From assembly GCF_009389715.1 (NCBI RefSeq), contig NW_024067823.1:430776-494775 (forward strand): a DNA stretch of 64,000 bases, read 5' to 3'. Both the position numbers and the translations under genes were made by a program. This DNA is from Phoenix dactylifera (taxonomy: Eukaryota > Streptophyta > Magnoliopsida > Arecales > Arecaceae). Under the pieces are notes generated by a model. It was not told where the DNA came from and did no database searches. It worked only from the letters and a program-made list of their open reading frames with translations. Below are positions 9,902 through 21,154 of the stretch, one piece after another. Position 1 is the stretch's first letter. The number at the start of each line of letters is the position of its first letter.

Positions 9902-11512
9902 TTAATTTCTTGTAACTCCAAGCATCATCCTCAACTTGCTAAAAATATCATACTTGAGAGGCTTAGTAAAAATATCTGCAACTTGGTCATGGATCTTCAC
10001 ATACTTTACTTGCACTTCATTCTTTGCAATGCAATTTCTAAGAAAATGATACCTTGTATCTATATGCTTGCTTCTATCATGAAAAACCAGGTTCTTTGCT
10101 AATGCAATGGTCGACTTATTGTCAACAAAAATCTCCGTGGCCTCCTCTTGTGGCATTTGTAACTCCTTCAATAATCTTCTTAACCATATGGCATAACAAA
10201 CACAAGAAGTAGTGGCAACATATTCAGCTTTACAAGTAGAAAGTGTCACGATTGGTTGTTTCTTCGAACTCCAAGTAAAAGCTGTATTTCCCAAGTAGAA
10301 AATGAAACCGATAATGCTCTTCCGGTCATCCATATCTCCGGCCCAATCACTATCACTATAGCCCACAAGCTTAAATTCATTAGAACATGAATAAAGCAAG
10401 CCAAAACTAATTATACCTTTGATGTAACGGAGAATTCGTTTCGCCGCTTTGAAATGTGTCAAGCTTGGTGATTCCATAAACCGACTAATAAGCCCAACTC
10501 CAAAAAGTATATCTGGTCTTGTGCAAGTTAGGTATCTCAAACTTTCAACTAAACTTTTGAAGGTTGTAGAGTCTACCTTCTCTCCTTCTTCATGCTTAGA
10601 CAGCTTTACTCTACATTCCATCGGAGTGTTCACAGGTTGACAATCTTCCATCTTGAACCTCTTAAGGATTTTCTTGGTAAAACCTTCTTGAGAAATAAAA
10701 ATTCCATCCTCCATTTGTTTGATCTCAATGCCAAGATAATAAGACATGAGACCAATATCCGTCATTTCAAACTCTTTAGTCATAGCTTGCTTAAACTCTC
10801 CAAACATACTTGGATTATTGCCCGTAAAAATCAAATCATCAACATATAAGCAAACAAGCAAAATATCTCCATTTTCACGCACCTTAGCATCGAGAGCATG
10901 CTCATGTGGGCACTTGGTAAACCCATTCTTTTGGAAATACTTGTCAATCTGACTATTCCAAGCCCTTGGCGCTTGCTTCAAACCATACAATGCTTTCTTC
11001 AACTTCAACACTTTGTCTTCATGGCCTTTGATCACATAGCCCAAAGGTTGTTCAACATAAACTTCTTCCTCAAGAATGCCATTCAAAAAAGCTGATTTGA
11101 CATCTATTTGATAAATCTTCCACTTCTTTTGAGTTGCAAGTGAGATTATCATTCGGATGGTCTCCAACCGTGCAACAGGAGCAAACACTTCACCATAGTC
11201 AATCCCGGAACGTTGGCTACATCCCTTGGCTACCAACCTTGCCTTATATCTCTCTACTTCACCTTTAGCATTCTTCTTTTCTTTGAAAACCCACTTCACA
11301 CCAATGGGCTTTTGACCTTCCGGTATGGTTGCTAGCTCCCAAGTGTCATTTTTCTCAATTGACTTAATCTCTTCATCCATGGCAATTCTCCACTTCTCAT
11401 CTTTGACCGCTTCTTCAAAAACTATGGGCTCACAGTCGGCAAAGTGACAAAAAAGAGTTAAATCATCACTTAAATTTTCTGTTACCTCATAAAGATCTTG
11501 AAGACTCCTCAT
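9902..11512 (-). CDS. Copia A reverse transcriptase and RNase H
   Basis: 536 codons open without a stop. The N-terminus enters the copia RT domain ([40 protein letters not shown]). The catalytic YVDD is present in [13 protein letters not shown], and [16 protein letters not shown] is the usual finger segment. The RNase H part has [15 protein letters not shown], the AEYVA helix (CKAEYVATTS) and the C-terminal HVxxADIFTK-type motif (VADIFTKPL). The listed start is simply the first Met; the natural product is a gag-pol polyprotein. Function would need the upstream frames, which are broken. Confidence 0.93.
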   Translation of the reverse strand: MRSLQDLYEVTENLSDDLTLFCHFADCEPIVFEEAVKDEKWRIAMDEEIKSIEKNDTWELATIPEGQKPIGVKWVFKEKKNAKGEVERYKARLVAKGCSQRSGIDYGEVFAPVARLETIRMIISLATQKKWKIYQIDVKSAFLNGILEEEVYVEQPLGYVIKGHEDKVLKLKKALYGLKQAPRAWNSQIDKYFQKNGFTKCPHEHALDAKVRENGDILLVCLYVDDLIFTGNNPSMFGEFKQAMTKEFEMTDIGLMSYYLGIEIKQMEDGIFISQEGFTKKILKRFKMEDCQPVNTPMECRVKLSKHEEGEKVDSTTFKSLVESLRYLTCTRPDILFGVGLISRFMESPSLTHFKAAKRILRYIKGIISFGLLYSCSNEFKLVGYSDSDWAGDMDDRKSIIGFIFYLGNTAFTWSSKKQPIVTLSTCKAEYVATTSCVCYAIWLRRLLKELQMPQEEATEIFVDNKSTIALAKNLVFHDRSKHIDTRYHFLRNCIAKNEVQVKYVKIHDQVADIFTKPLKYDIFSKLRMMLGVTRN

Positions 11513-11586
11513 TCATGGTTGCTTTTCACTAGAGCTTCCACTAGAAGATGAAGAAAATGTACTAGGAGTTCTTGGTGATCGAGGTG

Positions 11587-12457
11587 TTATGGGCTCTTGA
11601 ACTTCTCTTCTTTGCTCCTCCTCATCAAGGAATGGAAAGAAATCATACCTCTCCTTATCTTCATTACTCCAATCCCAAGAATCTTATTCATCGAACTCCA
11701 CATCTCTACTAATAGTCGCCTTGCCAACACTTGGATTGTAGAGCTTGTAGCCTTTGGAACGTTGATCATACCCGATGAAGATCTGCTTCTTGCTTTTATC
11801 ATCAAGCTTGGACCTCTCTTGATCAGGTACATGAACATAGCCAATGCTCCCAAAAACTCTTAAATGGAAAACACTTGGCTTTCTTCCGCTCCATGTTTCT
11901 TGAGGAGTTTTGTTCCATAGGCTTCTAGTTGGACACCAGTTGGATAGGTACACTGCACAGTCAACCGCTTCCGCCCAAAATTCTTTTGGCATCTTCTTTG
12001 TCTTCAACATGCTTCAAGCCATATTGAGAATGCTCCTATTCTTCCTTTCGACAACACCATTTTGTTGTGGAGATCTTGGAACGGTCAAGAACCGCCGAAT
12101 GCCATTTGCTTCACACAACTCATTAAACTTGTTAGAAGTAAACTCTCCCCCTCTATCTGTTCTCAAGGCTTTAATACAATAGCCACTTTGTTTTTCAACA
12201 AGTGCTTAAATTTTCTAAAAGCACCAAATACTTAGATTTTTCTTTCAAGAAATAAACCCAAGTTTTTCTACAACAATTATTAATAAAGAGAAGAAAATAC
12301 CGATTGTTACCAAATGAAGAAGGCTTGATTGGTCCACAAACATCGGCATGAACAAGTTCAAGTGGCTCCCTTGCTCTTGAAGTAGTTTTTTTTGGAAAAT
12401 TCTTTCAGAATTGTTTGCCAACAAGACACCCTTCACATAGTTGATCCGGTTGGTCAA
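11587..12457 (-). pseudogene. Copia A integrase core and C-terminal region, broken
   Basis: Two open pieces. 11684-12010 encodes the integrase C-terminal half ([48 protein letters not shown]), which is diagnostic for copia. The catalytic core between about 12010 and 12457 is interrupted by stops and frame changes, so an active integrase cannot be made as read. Confidence 0.85.
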
Positions 12458-12941
12458 TAGTCGGCAAGCCCTTCAACATCTCTTTTTGTCCCAACAACTT
12501 CAAGTCTCCAAAATTCACATGCCCAAGCCTCAAATGCCAAAGCCAAGAAGAATCTTTCACACAAGTCTTGAGACATTTAACAACATCAGTTTGGATGTCA
12601 AGCAAAAACATCCTATTTTTTGTCATGGGCACCTTAGCAATCACATTCTCACTATCATCTTGAAGTAAGAGACTATGATTTTTCATATGAACCTCGTAGT
12701 TCTTCTCCAAAAGTTGTCCCAAACTCAAAATATTACTTTTCATACTTGGAATATAATAAACATTACTCATAAGTTGATGGCCACCATTTTTCATACAAAT
12801 TAAAATCATACCTTTGCCTTCAATTGGAACTTTAGAGTTATCTACAAAAGTGACAAATCCGGTCACCGATTCGTCAATCTCCACAAATTTGTTTTTATCT
12901 CCACACATGTGATTGCTTGTGGCATTATCAAGATACCACAA
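12405..12941 (-). pseudogene. Copia A protease and gag-pre-integrase segment
   Basis: 178 codons. It begins [14 protein letters not shown], the copia protease active-site region, where the usual D-S/T-G triad reads D-N-A, so the aspartic protease is probably dead. It continues through the spacer to the HHCC-type integrase zinc finger (WLWHLRLGHVNFGDLKLL and CEGCLVGKQF). Confidence 0.85.
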
Positions 12942-13768
12942 TCTTTCTTGCTTCTTTCTTCTTCTTTGTAGGCTAGCAACAAAGTGGCCTCCGCTTCCTC
13001 ATTTTCAACATGATGAGCCTTCTCTTCAACATTGAAAGAAGAACTCCAACACTCTCGAGCATAGTGCCCAATCTTTTGGCAATTGTAACACCGAACTTTG
13101 GATTTATCATTTTGCCTTGTGTAGTTTCCTCTACCACGGCCTCTTGACAAATACCTCCTTTCTTCATTGTTGGAGTATTGATTGCCTTGTCCACCTCTTC
13201 CTCTTCCTCTTCCTCGACCTTGTCCACCTCCACGTCCTCTTTCTTGTTGACTTTTCCCAAACTTCCTTTCTTTCTCCTTCACCGAGAGCTTGGTGGCTAG
13301 AACTTGCTCGATCGGCTCCTCCTTCTTCTTGTTGATTCTCTCTTCTTGGGCTTGTAATGAACCCATAAGTTGATCAACCGTCATAGTCTCCAAATCTTTG
13401 GACTCCTCGATGGCTACGACGATGTAATCGAACTTCGAACGCAGCGAACGAAAAATTTTCTCAATGACTCGGACATCCTCCAATCTTTCTCCATACCTCT
13501 TCATTTGATTTACTATGGCCAACACCCTCAAAAAGAAATCCGCAATAGACTCGGATTCTTGCATTTGTATGCCTTCAAAATCTCCTCGTAGCATTTGAAG
13601 GAGTACTTTTTTCACTTTATCAACTCCTTGGTAGGAGTTTTGTAAGATCTCCTATGCTTGCTTGGCGGTGGTCGCATTAGCCACTCTCTCGAACATGGCT
13701 TCATCCAAACATTGATGGATGAGGGTGAGAGCTTGTTGGTCCTTCTTCCGCATTCTAGGTAGAGCCTC
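12863..13768 (-). pseudogene. Copia A gag (C-terminal part with zinc knuckle)
   Basis: The open piece 12863-13615 carries a gag domain of the UBN2 type ([40 protein letters not shown]), an Arg/Gly-rich linker and one CCHC knuckle ([14 protein letters not shown]). Upstream of 13615 the frame continues to about 13768 with one stop (TAG in KQA*EIL), then hits a foreign insert. The gag N-terminus resumes at about 15778-15886. Confidence 0.85.
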
Positions 13769-15777
13769 TGATGCGGACACTAGTACTGGACTGATTATTT
13801 TACGGGATCACGGTCGTCACAGAAGGACGGTCCAGCCACTTTCATTGTGGTTGGATTGATTTATGTTATTTTTTATTATTTTATGTTGGTAGGATTAATT
13901 TGCATATTGTCATTTGAGGACCTTGTTTAGATTGTTTTCTTTGTAGGGACCTATCGGTTATTTTGTGGCCCTATATGTATATGGGGCATGCATTTATTTT
14001 TTTAATGAAATTATGCATGAAAATTAATCTTCTTCCTCTTCCTCCTCCTCTCCTCTTTTCTTCCTCTTCCCCTCTTCTTCTCCTCATTCACTCTGCCTTC
14101 CATCCCTTACATCTATCCTGCATCAGCTTTGGTATCAGAGCAGGGCTGACTTTGCCTCTGTTGCTGAAGTCAAGGGATCCAGTTTATGGACGGACCCCCG
14201 CCGATTCCTTTTCGGCCTTTTTCTCATCTGCATTTTGCTAGAGTATTTGCACCGCAAACGCCGGAACGCATGGAGGATCGCTGCACGGCACGCATTTTGA
14301 AGAAGAAGTGGCGTTCCCTTTCTTCTTTGTTTTCTTCCCTCTCCCTTATTTCATCTCCCGTGAGGACAAAAGGGGCAAAACCCTCCCGTCGGTCGCTTCC
14401 CACCCATCGCCACTCCACCGGCCCTCCTTACCATACGCCGTCGTCGCCTTCGTCCCCCACCACCACCGTCTCCGTCTCCTTTCCCTCTCCCCTCCCTCTC
14501 GGTTCCTGCACAGAAGGGCAAGACCCCGTTGCCGGCTACCCCTACAGTGGCCTGAGAGGCAAATAAGCCGCCCCCCCCCCCCCTTCGTCGTTTTCCCTTC
14601 CAGCCGCCGCTACGCATGCGCCAACCACCGCCTTCACCTTGCAGCGCCGCCGATTCACCATTGGAAGCCACCGCGTCACCCCGGAAGTTTCGGCCGCACC
14701 CTACTGCCACCGCCCGTGGCCAAAGCTAGGAGAAGGACGCCACCTCCTCACGAGACGCCGCCCCAGCACTCTCCTCCGCCAGTGCAACGCCTCCCCGCAC
14801 CCACCGCCGCGAAATCAGGCGAGATCCGTCGGAAGCGAACGAACGGTCGAAGGTGGAAGATGATCTACAGTGCGGGTAAGATCTAGACCCGTTAGCCTAT
14901 CACCCATTAGCCCGAACCAATTCAAAAAAAAAAATCAAAATTCAAAAATTCAATATTGCGGATCGGACTGTCTTAATGGGTTGGGTCTGTTAACCCAATA
15001 ACCCGAGTCCATTTGGGTTATCAAAAAAAAAAAAAAATTGAATGACCGCACGTGACTCACGCACGTGCGGGAGTGTCTTCTTTCCCTTTCTTATTCTCCC
15101 GACTTTCTTCCTAGTTTTTTTTTTTCCGACCACCGCTCTCCACTTCCCACGCCCACCACCTCCGCCGCCCACCCTGCCGTCCACTGCTATCTGCGCCCCC
15201 GCCCTTGTCCCACCGCCGCTGCCATCTCTACTGCTTGCACCACCACACCACGCGTCGCCCCCGCTCTTCCATGCCGCCGCTGCTAGTTGCCGCCGTGCCG
15301 CCGCGTTGCTCTTGCCGCCACACCACCGTGTTGCCATCGCCGTCGTCGGCTGCTGCACCACCACTGTCAGCCCTGACAGCCACCACCGCAGACCGCCCCA
15401 ACCACAGCCGCCATTAGTTGCTCCGACCACCTCCATGGGAGTTGGCGTAGTGATGACCCTGCAACGTCGTGACCATCTTCCCAGCACCATTTCAGCCTGA
15501 ACATCTTCTGCGATCAGAGACCCTCTCCAGATTGGGTCAGATCTGTTTTCCCCTCCCCTGTAGGTTAAATTTGCTCATTTAAATTGGCATTAATTATCGC
15601 ATTTTTGTGCTTGGTGATAAGTTCCACAAATTCAAAACACATGCAACCACACACATCCCCAAGACAACCAGAAACTCTAGTAGTCACATTTCTTTAATAT
15701 TAACTGTGGAGCTAGATCAAATCGGGGAGACATACGTGGCTCCGTGATACCTTGCATAATCCGGAAACTTGGTACTA
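13769..15777 (+). mobile_element. Partial LTR retrotransposon nested in copia A gag
   Basis: Copia A gag similarity stops at about 13768 and returns at about 15778. In between, a candidate LTR (13769-14122, starts TGATGCGG, ends CTGCA) is followed seven bases later by TGGTATCAGAGC at 14130-14141, a tRNA-Met primer binding site in plus orientation. The rest is a GC-rich, Pro/Arg/Ala-coding-like leader (14180-15520) and AT-rich sequence. No second LTR and no target duplication were found, so this is a truncated or rearranged element, and the right boundary is approximate. Confidence 0.6.
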
Positions 15778-15886
15778 CTTGATTGCAGAGCAAAGCCTTC
15801 ATACGAATGTACCAATTCTCATAATTCTCTTTTGTAAGGCGAGGGAATTGAAATGGAAAGGTAGAATTGGCTATCTCCAGGATCAA
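15778..15886 (-). pseudogene. Copia A gag N-terminal fragment
   Basis: Minus-strand codons from the ATG at 15886 give FPRLTKENYENWYIRMKALL, the conserved copia gag start; similarity stops after the codons for CNQ. It is separated from the remaining gag by about 2 kb of foreign DNA. Confidence 0.8.
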
Positions 15887-15910
15887 TAAACTGGAGCTCT
15901 AATACCAGTT

Positions 15911-16213
15911 TGTTGGAAATATAGGAAGAGAGATTAGAGAGGAAAGGATGGAGAGGAAGAATACTTCAGATTTTTTCTATTCACTTTGGCTCTTGCCTTG
16001 CTTACAAAACTATAAGACTTACATGGTATTTATAGGACTTCTAGGTACATGAATAAACCTAAGTACATTGAACCACTTAAATGCACATAGAAAACCCAAA
16101 AGACATGAACTACTTAAATACATATACATGAATCACCACTCTCAAGGTGACCCTTCACATATTCATAAATCCTCCCAAAAATCATTCATTAAATTAAGTT
16201 TATCTTTTCAACA
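15911..16213 (-). repeat. 5' LTR of copia A
   Basis: 303 bp, TG to CA. The primer binding site (15893-15907 on the minus strand, TGGTATTAGAGCTCC) sits three bases inside. Confidence 0.95.
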
Positions 16214-16218
16214 CAAAG

Positions 16219-17745
16219 TTGACGAAAAAAAGTTCTCCAGCATGATGATCACGATCCAACAACATGCCTGGACGGACGTTGTTTCTATCTAATAACAGAG
16301 GTTCTGTTCAAAAGCATGGCTTTAACATTACAAATCTCTGATGCTAAGATCTTTTCATGGTGGAGGGTAGAGCTCCTCAAAAGCATACCAGAATCTTCAT
16401 CCTAATTCCCCACTCCTCCCAAGTGAACGTTAGCTCATTGGAGATTGTTTTGTTACTTGAAGGACTTGAGCTGGGAGAGAATCTCTCTCTCTTCCAAGAT
16501 GCACCATTCACCTGTGGGCATTGGCATGTCAATAATGATCTTAGTGGGAGGCAAAAAATGCTAAATTCTTCTGTTTAAGCTTGTGAAACAATGAGAACTG
16601 GAACAACAGTATCTTGCTGTCATTAATCCTTCGCCTGCATGAGAACCAGAAAGACTTAGTCTTGACTTTCCTATTTAGTCTCTGAACTCATAATTGTATA
16701 TTAATGCATGTTTCCAACCAATGGTTTTTAGAATTCATACCGTAGATGGGTAATTGCTTGTGCTATATATGACACTGCTGGAACCACAGCTATGAAACAA
16801 GGAGTTAAAGCTGGTCTGTTGGGCCTGCTTGATCATACAAAAACAAAAGAAAGGATATAAAAACAAACAAGATGATAGATCATTACTTATCAGGAAATTT
16901 GAATGCCATATGCTCTTCACATCAAAAAAAATCAAAAGGTGGAAGGATGTTTTTCACCAAGCAACTTTTTACTTTTGAGAATAAATTATCACCAAATTTC
17001 TCCCCTCCCAAGCAACTAGTAAAGCTATTTTTTTCCCTTAGATTTCACTAATTGCGGGTCCGATAGCGAATTACCTCTCAAACTTCTTTTTGCATGCCAT
17101 TTATTGCTGTTGCTTGATGTTGTTGAAGACGAGAGATACTGGCGTTGAAGGAGAAAGTGCCAATCCTATACCGAGATATCAATCTGCTTGTGAAAGAAAA
17201 GAAGAAAATTAGATCACATAGATATTAGACCACATCATGAAATAATGTCTTATTGGGGATCGGTAAAGGAAATGTTCCTAACAATTTTAAGACGTTTCCG
17301 TTTGAGCAATTTTAAGACATCAACTGACAGGGCCAAATGGACCAAAGCAACAGCTCGGGCCTAGAAAGGCTTGTATATAATGCTTATCCCATGCCAACAA
17401 AGGGAAGGATTGATAGTGTGTCATCTAATTCAAAGTGCAACTAAGTTAAGTAATCATACGATAGCCAAAGGAAGGCATTGTTATGCATATCATCCAGTCC
17501 CAGACCATGCAATATGCGCACAAGGATTCCATGTATTCAATGAAAGAAGGCAGCCAAGAAAAGAAAATAAATAAAAACAGGTATCAACCAGCCTCTTTTG
17601 GACGCAAGGTCACGAGTAATCTGAACAGAATATGTACCTGAAAGGACGAGAATGGTGCAGAGTATCACGGAGTTGGCAAGTAATCTCTTGCTTTTTAAAG
17701 CAGATGTAAATAGAGAGGAGGAACTGATTGCTTCAAGATGTGCCA
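16219..17745. other. Downstream flank of NLR copy 2
   Basis: Right flank of copia A and 3' region of the NLR. Only short open frames. No domain, RNA gene or repeat is recognised. Confidence 0.4.
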
Positions 17746-20700
17746 TCAGATTAGAGGCCAATCAGACAGCCCTCGGCGATAGATTTTGTTGGAGAGAGTC
17801 AACTTGTGGACGAAAGGGAAGCACAGTTGTTCTTCACCAGCACCCACTAACCACTCTGGGAGAGACTCTGCTTCTCGATCATCGAGCTGTATGTGCTCCA
17901 CGGCATTCGCACCCTCCACAACCTTCAATTCCTCACAATCCTCAACATCTATGTGTTTGAGTATAGGAAAGTTGGACACTCTCTCCAAACTTGAGTTGTG
18001 GGCCAAGATCAACTCTGTAAGAGAGGGGAGGTTTTGTATATTTCTCAAGCTGTGGGCACGTGTAATTTGTAATGTCGTCAGGGCGGTGACATGACAAAGG
18101 AGGCTCTCCGGAAGAGACCTCAACTTCGGACATCTATTAATGATCAATATCTTAAGAGAAGGTAGCAACGATGTTGTCTGGTTGTCCTCCTCCGCCCACT
18201 GCCACCACCATTCTTCCCAATTAGGCATGTTTTCAAATACAAGTGTCTCTAGTTTGGGGAAGGAGAAGCAAGAGTTTGTTTTTCTTCCATTCCGCCCTCT
18301 TGCTCCAGCACTACCCCCTGCCAGCAACAAGAATTCAGGCCCGATGATCGTGACTGCAGAAGCACCTGAAATCGAGAGGTAACATAGTTGTGGCAGCATT
18401 CCCAAGGGTGGAAGTGGCCAGCATAGACCACAATTCTTGAGATCCAGCCATTGCAGGTTGCGGAGCGATGACGAGGAAGGTGTCATCATCCAGCTAGGAA
18501 ACTCACGGCCGAAGTAGCCATTGATTTCAAGCTTTTCAAGGCATGGCGGTGGGTGGAGCTCCTCGAAGACCTCCCCTATTCTCTTGATATCTTCCTCCTC
18601 GTAATCATCTGCACAAGGCTGCTGCACATCAAAAGAGCTGCTCAGTAGGGTGCAATGCAGAAATAGAACCATGAGATGGGGCTTGGCTTGAAGTGCTGCA
18701 GCTTTTGCTTCAGCCCTGTCTGATACCCTCTCCAATTTGACCATTCTCATACACCTGAGCTGGGAGAGGGATTTCAACTCTTCCAAGGTGCAGAACCTCC
18801 TGTGTTGATATCTCTTGTGCTCCTGCTCCCTGACATCTTCTCCTACTCCAGATCTGCAGCCCTTGCTACCATTCACCACAAATCCTACTAGTGTATGTAG
18901 TTGTCGCAGTCTCCCTATTCCTATTGGTATACCATCAAGTGGTGCATCCTCGACAACAAGAGCCTTTAGATTGATTAACCTAAGGACACCGCTAGGGAGG
19001 CTGTGCAAATATTTACAATCCCCGAGTATCAAAAATTGGAGATTTCTGAGATTCCCTATACTCTCCGGTATCTCTCTTATTGAACTATTAGAGAGATCAA
19101 GAGTTCTAAGGTGCACAAGATCTCCTAAAGAAGTTGGGAGATTGTTGATGGCTGTTTTACGTAAATTCAAAATCCTTAAACTCCTCAGCTTTCTGAAGAG
19201 ATCTTCTGGAAGATGATGAATAAGTGGGATATGAAAGAATGACAGGGTCCTCAAGGATGTCTGTTTCATTATCAAGTCAGGTATAGTTTCTAAGTTTTCA
19301 TCTACAATTGATAAACGGCGTAGTTTTATTGATGAAGAGGAGGACATGATCTTGTTTTCAAATGCTCGTGCATTTCCGACGAAGCACTCATCCCCTACTA
19401 TATGCTGAGCTACAGACTGCAGGAGGTCATGCATCCTATAACCTTTTTCATCATAATATTGAGGATATGGCTGTAGAAGGTTCCTTTGCACCAACTCCTT
19501 CCAATACCCTTCTGCTACATCTTCCAAAGGTGTACCGTCTTCGGATGTTACAAAGCCCTCTGCAATACATCTATTGCCAAAAGGACCTCCACGAATTGGG
19601 AAGTCCTCAGGAAATAATGTAACGGAAGTGAAGCACTGCTTCAGAGGAGGTGGTAAATCCAGATAGCTCAAGTACAACGGGCCCATCTCCTCTTTTGGAA
19701 GTTTCGTAAAAGACCATGCTGGACTAGAGAGGACTTTTTCCCATTCTGAATGCCTTTTCTCCTTGGTTCGAAGAACCCCTCCAACAATCCGAAGAGCAAG
19801 TGGAAGGCCATCACATTTCTCTACAATTCTCATCCCGACATCACTTAACAGATGCATGTCTCCTTCCTCATATTCCTCAAACACTATCTTGCAAATTAAT
19901 GACCAACCATCCTCTTGAGACAACTTCTCCACCCTATGGATGTATACTGCTCCCATCTGTCTAGCAATGGCTTCATGTCTACTTGTTATCAAAATTCTAC
20001 TATCTGCCAAACCACTATGCAAGGGCTTTCTCAGTAGCGCATCCCAAACTTGCGCATCCCAAACATCATCCAAGACTAGAAAGAATTTCTTGTTCATAAT
20101 GACTTGGCTAAGCATGGGTTCGAGCACTTCCTTCTCCTTAGCCTCTCCAGGATCACCTCCAGCTTGCTTTATGAAAGATCTCAGTAAATCGAACTCGAAG
20201 AAATCTTGGGACACGCACAACCAAATCCATAACTTTGGGTTGAAGTTGTCCCGAAGGTTCTTATCATTGTAAATGTTCTGAGCAAGAGTAGTTTTGCCTA
20301 TCCCCCCCATGCCAACAATGGCAAACACTTGGATTTTTTTATTATCTTCCTTTATCAGCAAATCCGCCAACCTCCTTGTATCATCCTCAATTTTCTCTCC
20401 CACAAGATCAGGTTCAACAATAGGAGATGTCTTGCGGCTTATTCTACTCTTGTAGCGGTCGTCACAAGGAGCAGGCGTAAGATGGAGGTCATCTTTGTCC
20501 TTGGCAAGTTGTTCAAGCTCACGGTTGAGATTTCTAATTCTGTGGCCAATCTCCTGACGGAATTTACCTTCATGCCAGCAAGAAATAGGAGGATAGCAAC
20601 AACATACCAACTCACCACAACAAGATGATGATGAATCTGAGCTGAGAAGCTTCTCGCCCTCAATCTGGCATTCATCGATGATGTCGTCTGCATCGTACAT

Positions 20701-20913
20701 GAGATCTCGCAGCTCTTTCAGCCAAAGGTTGATGGCCTTGTTGTCAAAGCATCTATTCTCTGCATCAGCGAGAATGGCCTGCATTCTCTTCAACCTCCTA
20801 TGAAGCTTCTTGATTTCCTCGGGCACACCCAAGATCTTGGCAGCCTCTTCCTCTACATAGGTTAATAGCCTCGTACACAAACGAGAGACGAAGGCATCCA
20901 GGACCATCGCCAT
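17746..20913 (-). CDS. CC-NBS-LRR disease resistance protein (copy 2, complete)
   Basis: A single open frame of 1055 residues, a normal length for a CNL immune receptor (family role: intracellular sensing of pathogen effectors with ATP/ADP switching). Residues 1-165: Rx-type coiled coil with DDIIDE near 77 and a Cys-rich stretch near 98-112. NB-ARC: P-loop GMGGIGKTT at 201-209, kinase-2 FFLVLDDVWD at 277-286 (the W after LDDV is CNL-type), RNBS-B RILITSR at 306-312, GLPLAL at 369-374, RNBS-D KQCFTSVTLFPEDFPI from 425, MHD in YRMHDLL from 492. About 530-1055: leucine-rich repeats (LRTLSF, LRILNLRKT, LRTLDLSNSSIREIPESIG). Odd point: the usual LIRLWIAEGF reads FGNRCIAEGF. The start ATG (20911-20913) keeps the canonical N-terminus shared with copy 1. 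Intronless as read. Confidence 0.95.
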   Translation of the reverse strand: MAMVLDAFVSRLCTRLLTYVEEEAAKILGVPEEIKKLHRRLKRMQAILADAENRCFDNKAINLWLKELRDLMYDADDIIDECQIEGEKLLSSDSSSSCCGELVCCCYPPISCWHEGKFRQEIGHRIRNLNRELEQLAKDKDDLHLTPAPCDDRYKSRISRKTSPIVEPDLVGEKIEDDTRRLADLLIKEDNKKIQVFAIVGMGGIGKTTLAQNIYNDKNLRDNFNPKLWIWLCVSQDFFEFDLLRSFIKQAGGDPGEAKEKEVLEPMLSQVIMNKKFFLVLDDVWDAQVWDALLRKPLHSGLADSRILITSRHEAIARQMGAVYIHRVEKLSQEDGWSLICKIVFEEYEEGDMHLLSDVGMRIVEKCDGLPLALRIVGGVLRTKEKRHSEWEKVLSSPAWSFTKLPKEEMGPLYLSYLDLPPPLKQCFTSVTLFPEDFPIRGGPFGNRCIAEGFVTSEDGTPLEDVAEGYWKELVQRNLLQPYPQYYDEKGYRMHDLLQSVAQHIVGDECFVGNARAFENKIMSSSSSIKLRRLSIVDENLETIPDLIMKQTSLRTLSFFHIPLIHHLPEDLFRKLRSLRILNLRKTAINNLPTSLGDLVHLRTLDLSNSSIREIPESIGNLRNLQFLILGDCKYLHSLPSGVLRLINLKALVVEDAPLDGIPIGIGRLRQLHTLVGFVVNGSKGCRSGVGEDVREQEHKRYQHRRFCTLEELKSLSQLRCMRMVKLERVSDRAEAKAAALQAKPHLMVLFLHCTLLSSSFDVQQPCADDYEEEDIKRIGEVFEELHPPPCLEKLEINGYFGREFPSWMMTPSSSSLRNLQWLDLKNCGLCWPLPPLGMLPQLCYLSISGASAVTIIGPEFLLLAGGSAGARGRNGRKTNSCFSFPKLETLVFENMPNWEEWWWQWAEEDNQTTSLLPSLKILIINRCPKLRSLPESLLCHVTALTTLQITRAHSLRNIQNLPSLTELILAHNSSLERVSNFPILKHIDVEDCEELKVVEGANAVEHIQLDDREAESLPEWLVGAGEEQLCFPFVHKLTLSNKIYRRGLSDWPLI

Positions 20914-20929
20914 TTTTTCCCTTCAACTC

Positions 20930-21154
20930 CTACAAAGACGAGACACTAGTTGAAGGATGGTGGGAAGGAAGAAGAATCACGGACGAGACACTAGTTGAAG
21001 GATGGTGGGAAGGAAGAAGAATCACGGACGAGACACTAGTTGAAGGATGGTGGGAAGGAAGAAGAATCACGGACTGGAAGGCATCCAGGACCATCGCCCA
21101 TCCACCCGCTCGAGACTGCCCGTGACTAAAGGACAACCGTTGTGGAAGTATCAT
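20930..21154 (-). CDS. Upstream ORF with 15-residue repeat (copy 2)
   Basis: 74 codons, the same design as 1312-1671 but with three repeat units. It contains AMVLDAFQS and ends 16 bases before the NLR start. The opening MILPQR and the C-terminal SSL are shared with copy 1; only the repeat number and a residue or two differ. Translation is unproven. Confidence 0.35.
   Translation of the reverse strand: MILPQRLSFSHGQSRAGGWAMVLDAFQSVILLPSHHPSTSVSSVILLPSHHPSTSVSSVILLPSHHPSTSVSSL
20937..21071. repeat. 45-bp minisatellite, three units (copy 2)
   Basis: Units begin at 20937, 20982 and 21027. They have the same sequence as the six-unit array at 1319-1588. Confidence 0.98.

Larger units (their letters stand above)
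9587..16213 (-). mobile_element. Full-length Ty1/copia retrotransposon (copia A)
   Basis: Complete structure: LTRs of 302 bp (9587-9888) and 303 bp (15911-16213), both beginning TGTTGG and ending CAACA, with a perfect 5-bp target duplication CAAAG (9582-9586 and 16214-16218). A G-rich polypurine tract abuts the left LTR on the minus strand. A primer binding site TGGTATTAGAGC (initiator tRNA-Met type) lies three bases inside the right LTR. Gene order on the minus strand is gag, integrase, RT, RNase H, as in copia. The polyprotein is broken by frameshifts and stops, and the gag start region is split by a foreign fragment at about 13769-15777. Confidence 0.96.

Noticed and set aside
9725..10102. 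ORF starting in the copia A LTR (also 16068-16292)
   Set aside because: LTR sequence read in the antisense direction; its second copy is the other LTR.
14186..15500. Pro/Arg/His-rich ORFs on both strands (126, 192, 152 and 166 codons)
   Set aside because: Low-complexity CCG/CAC sequence in a retroelement leader; no domain recognised.
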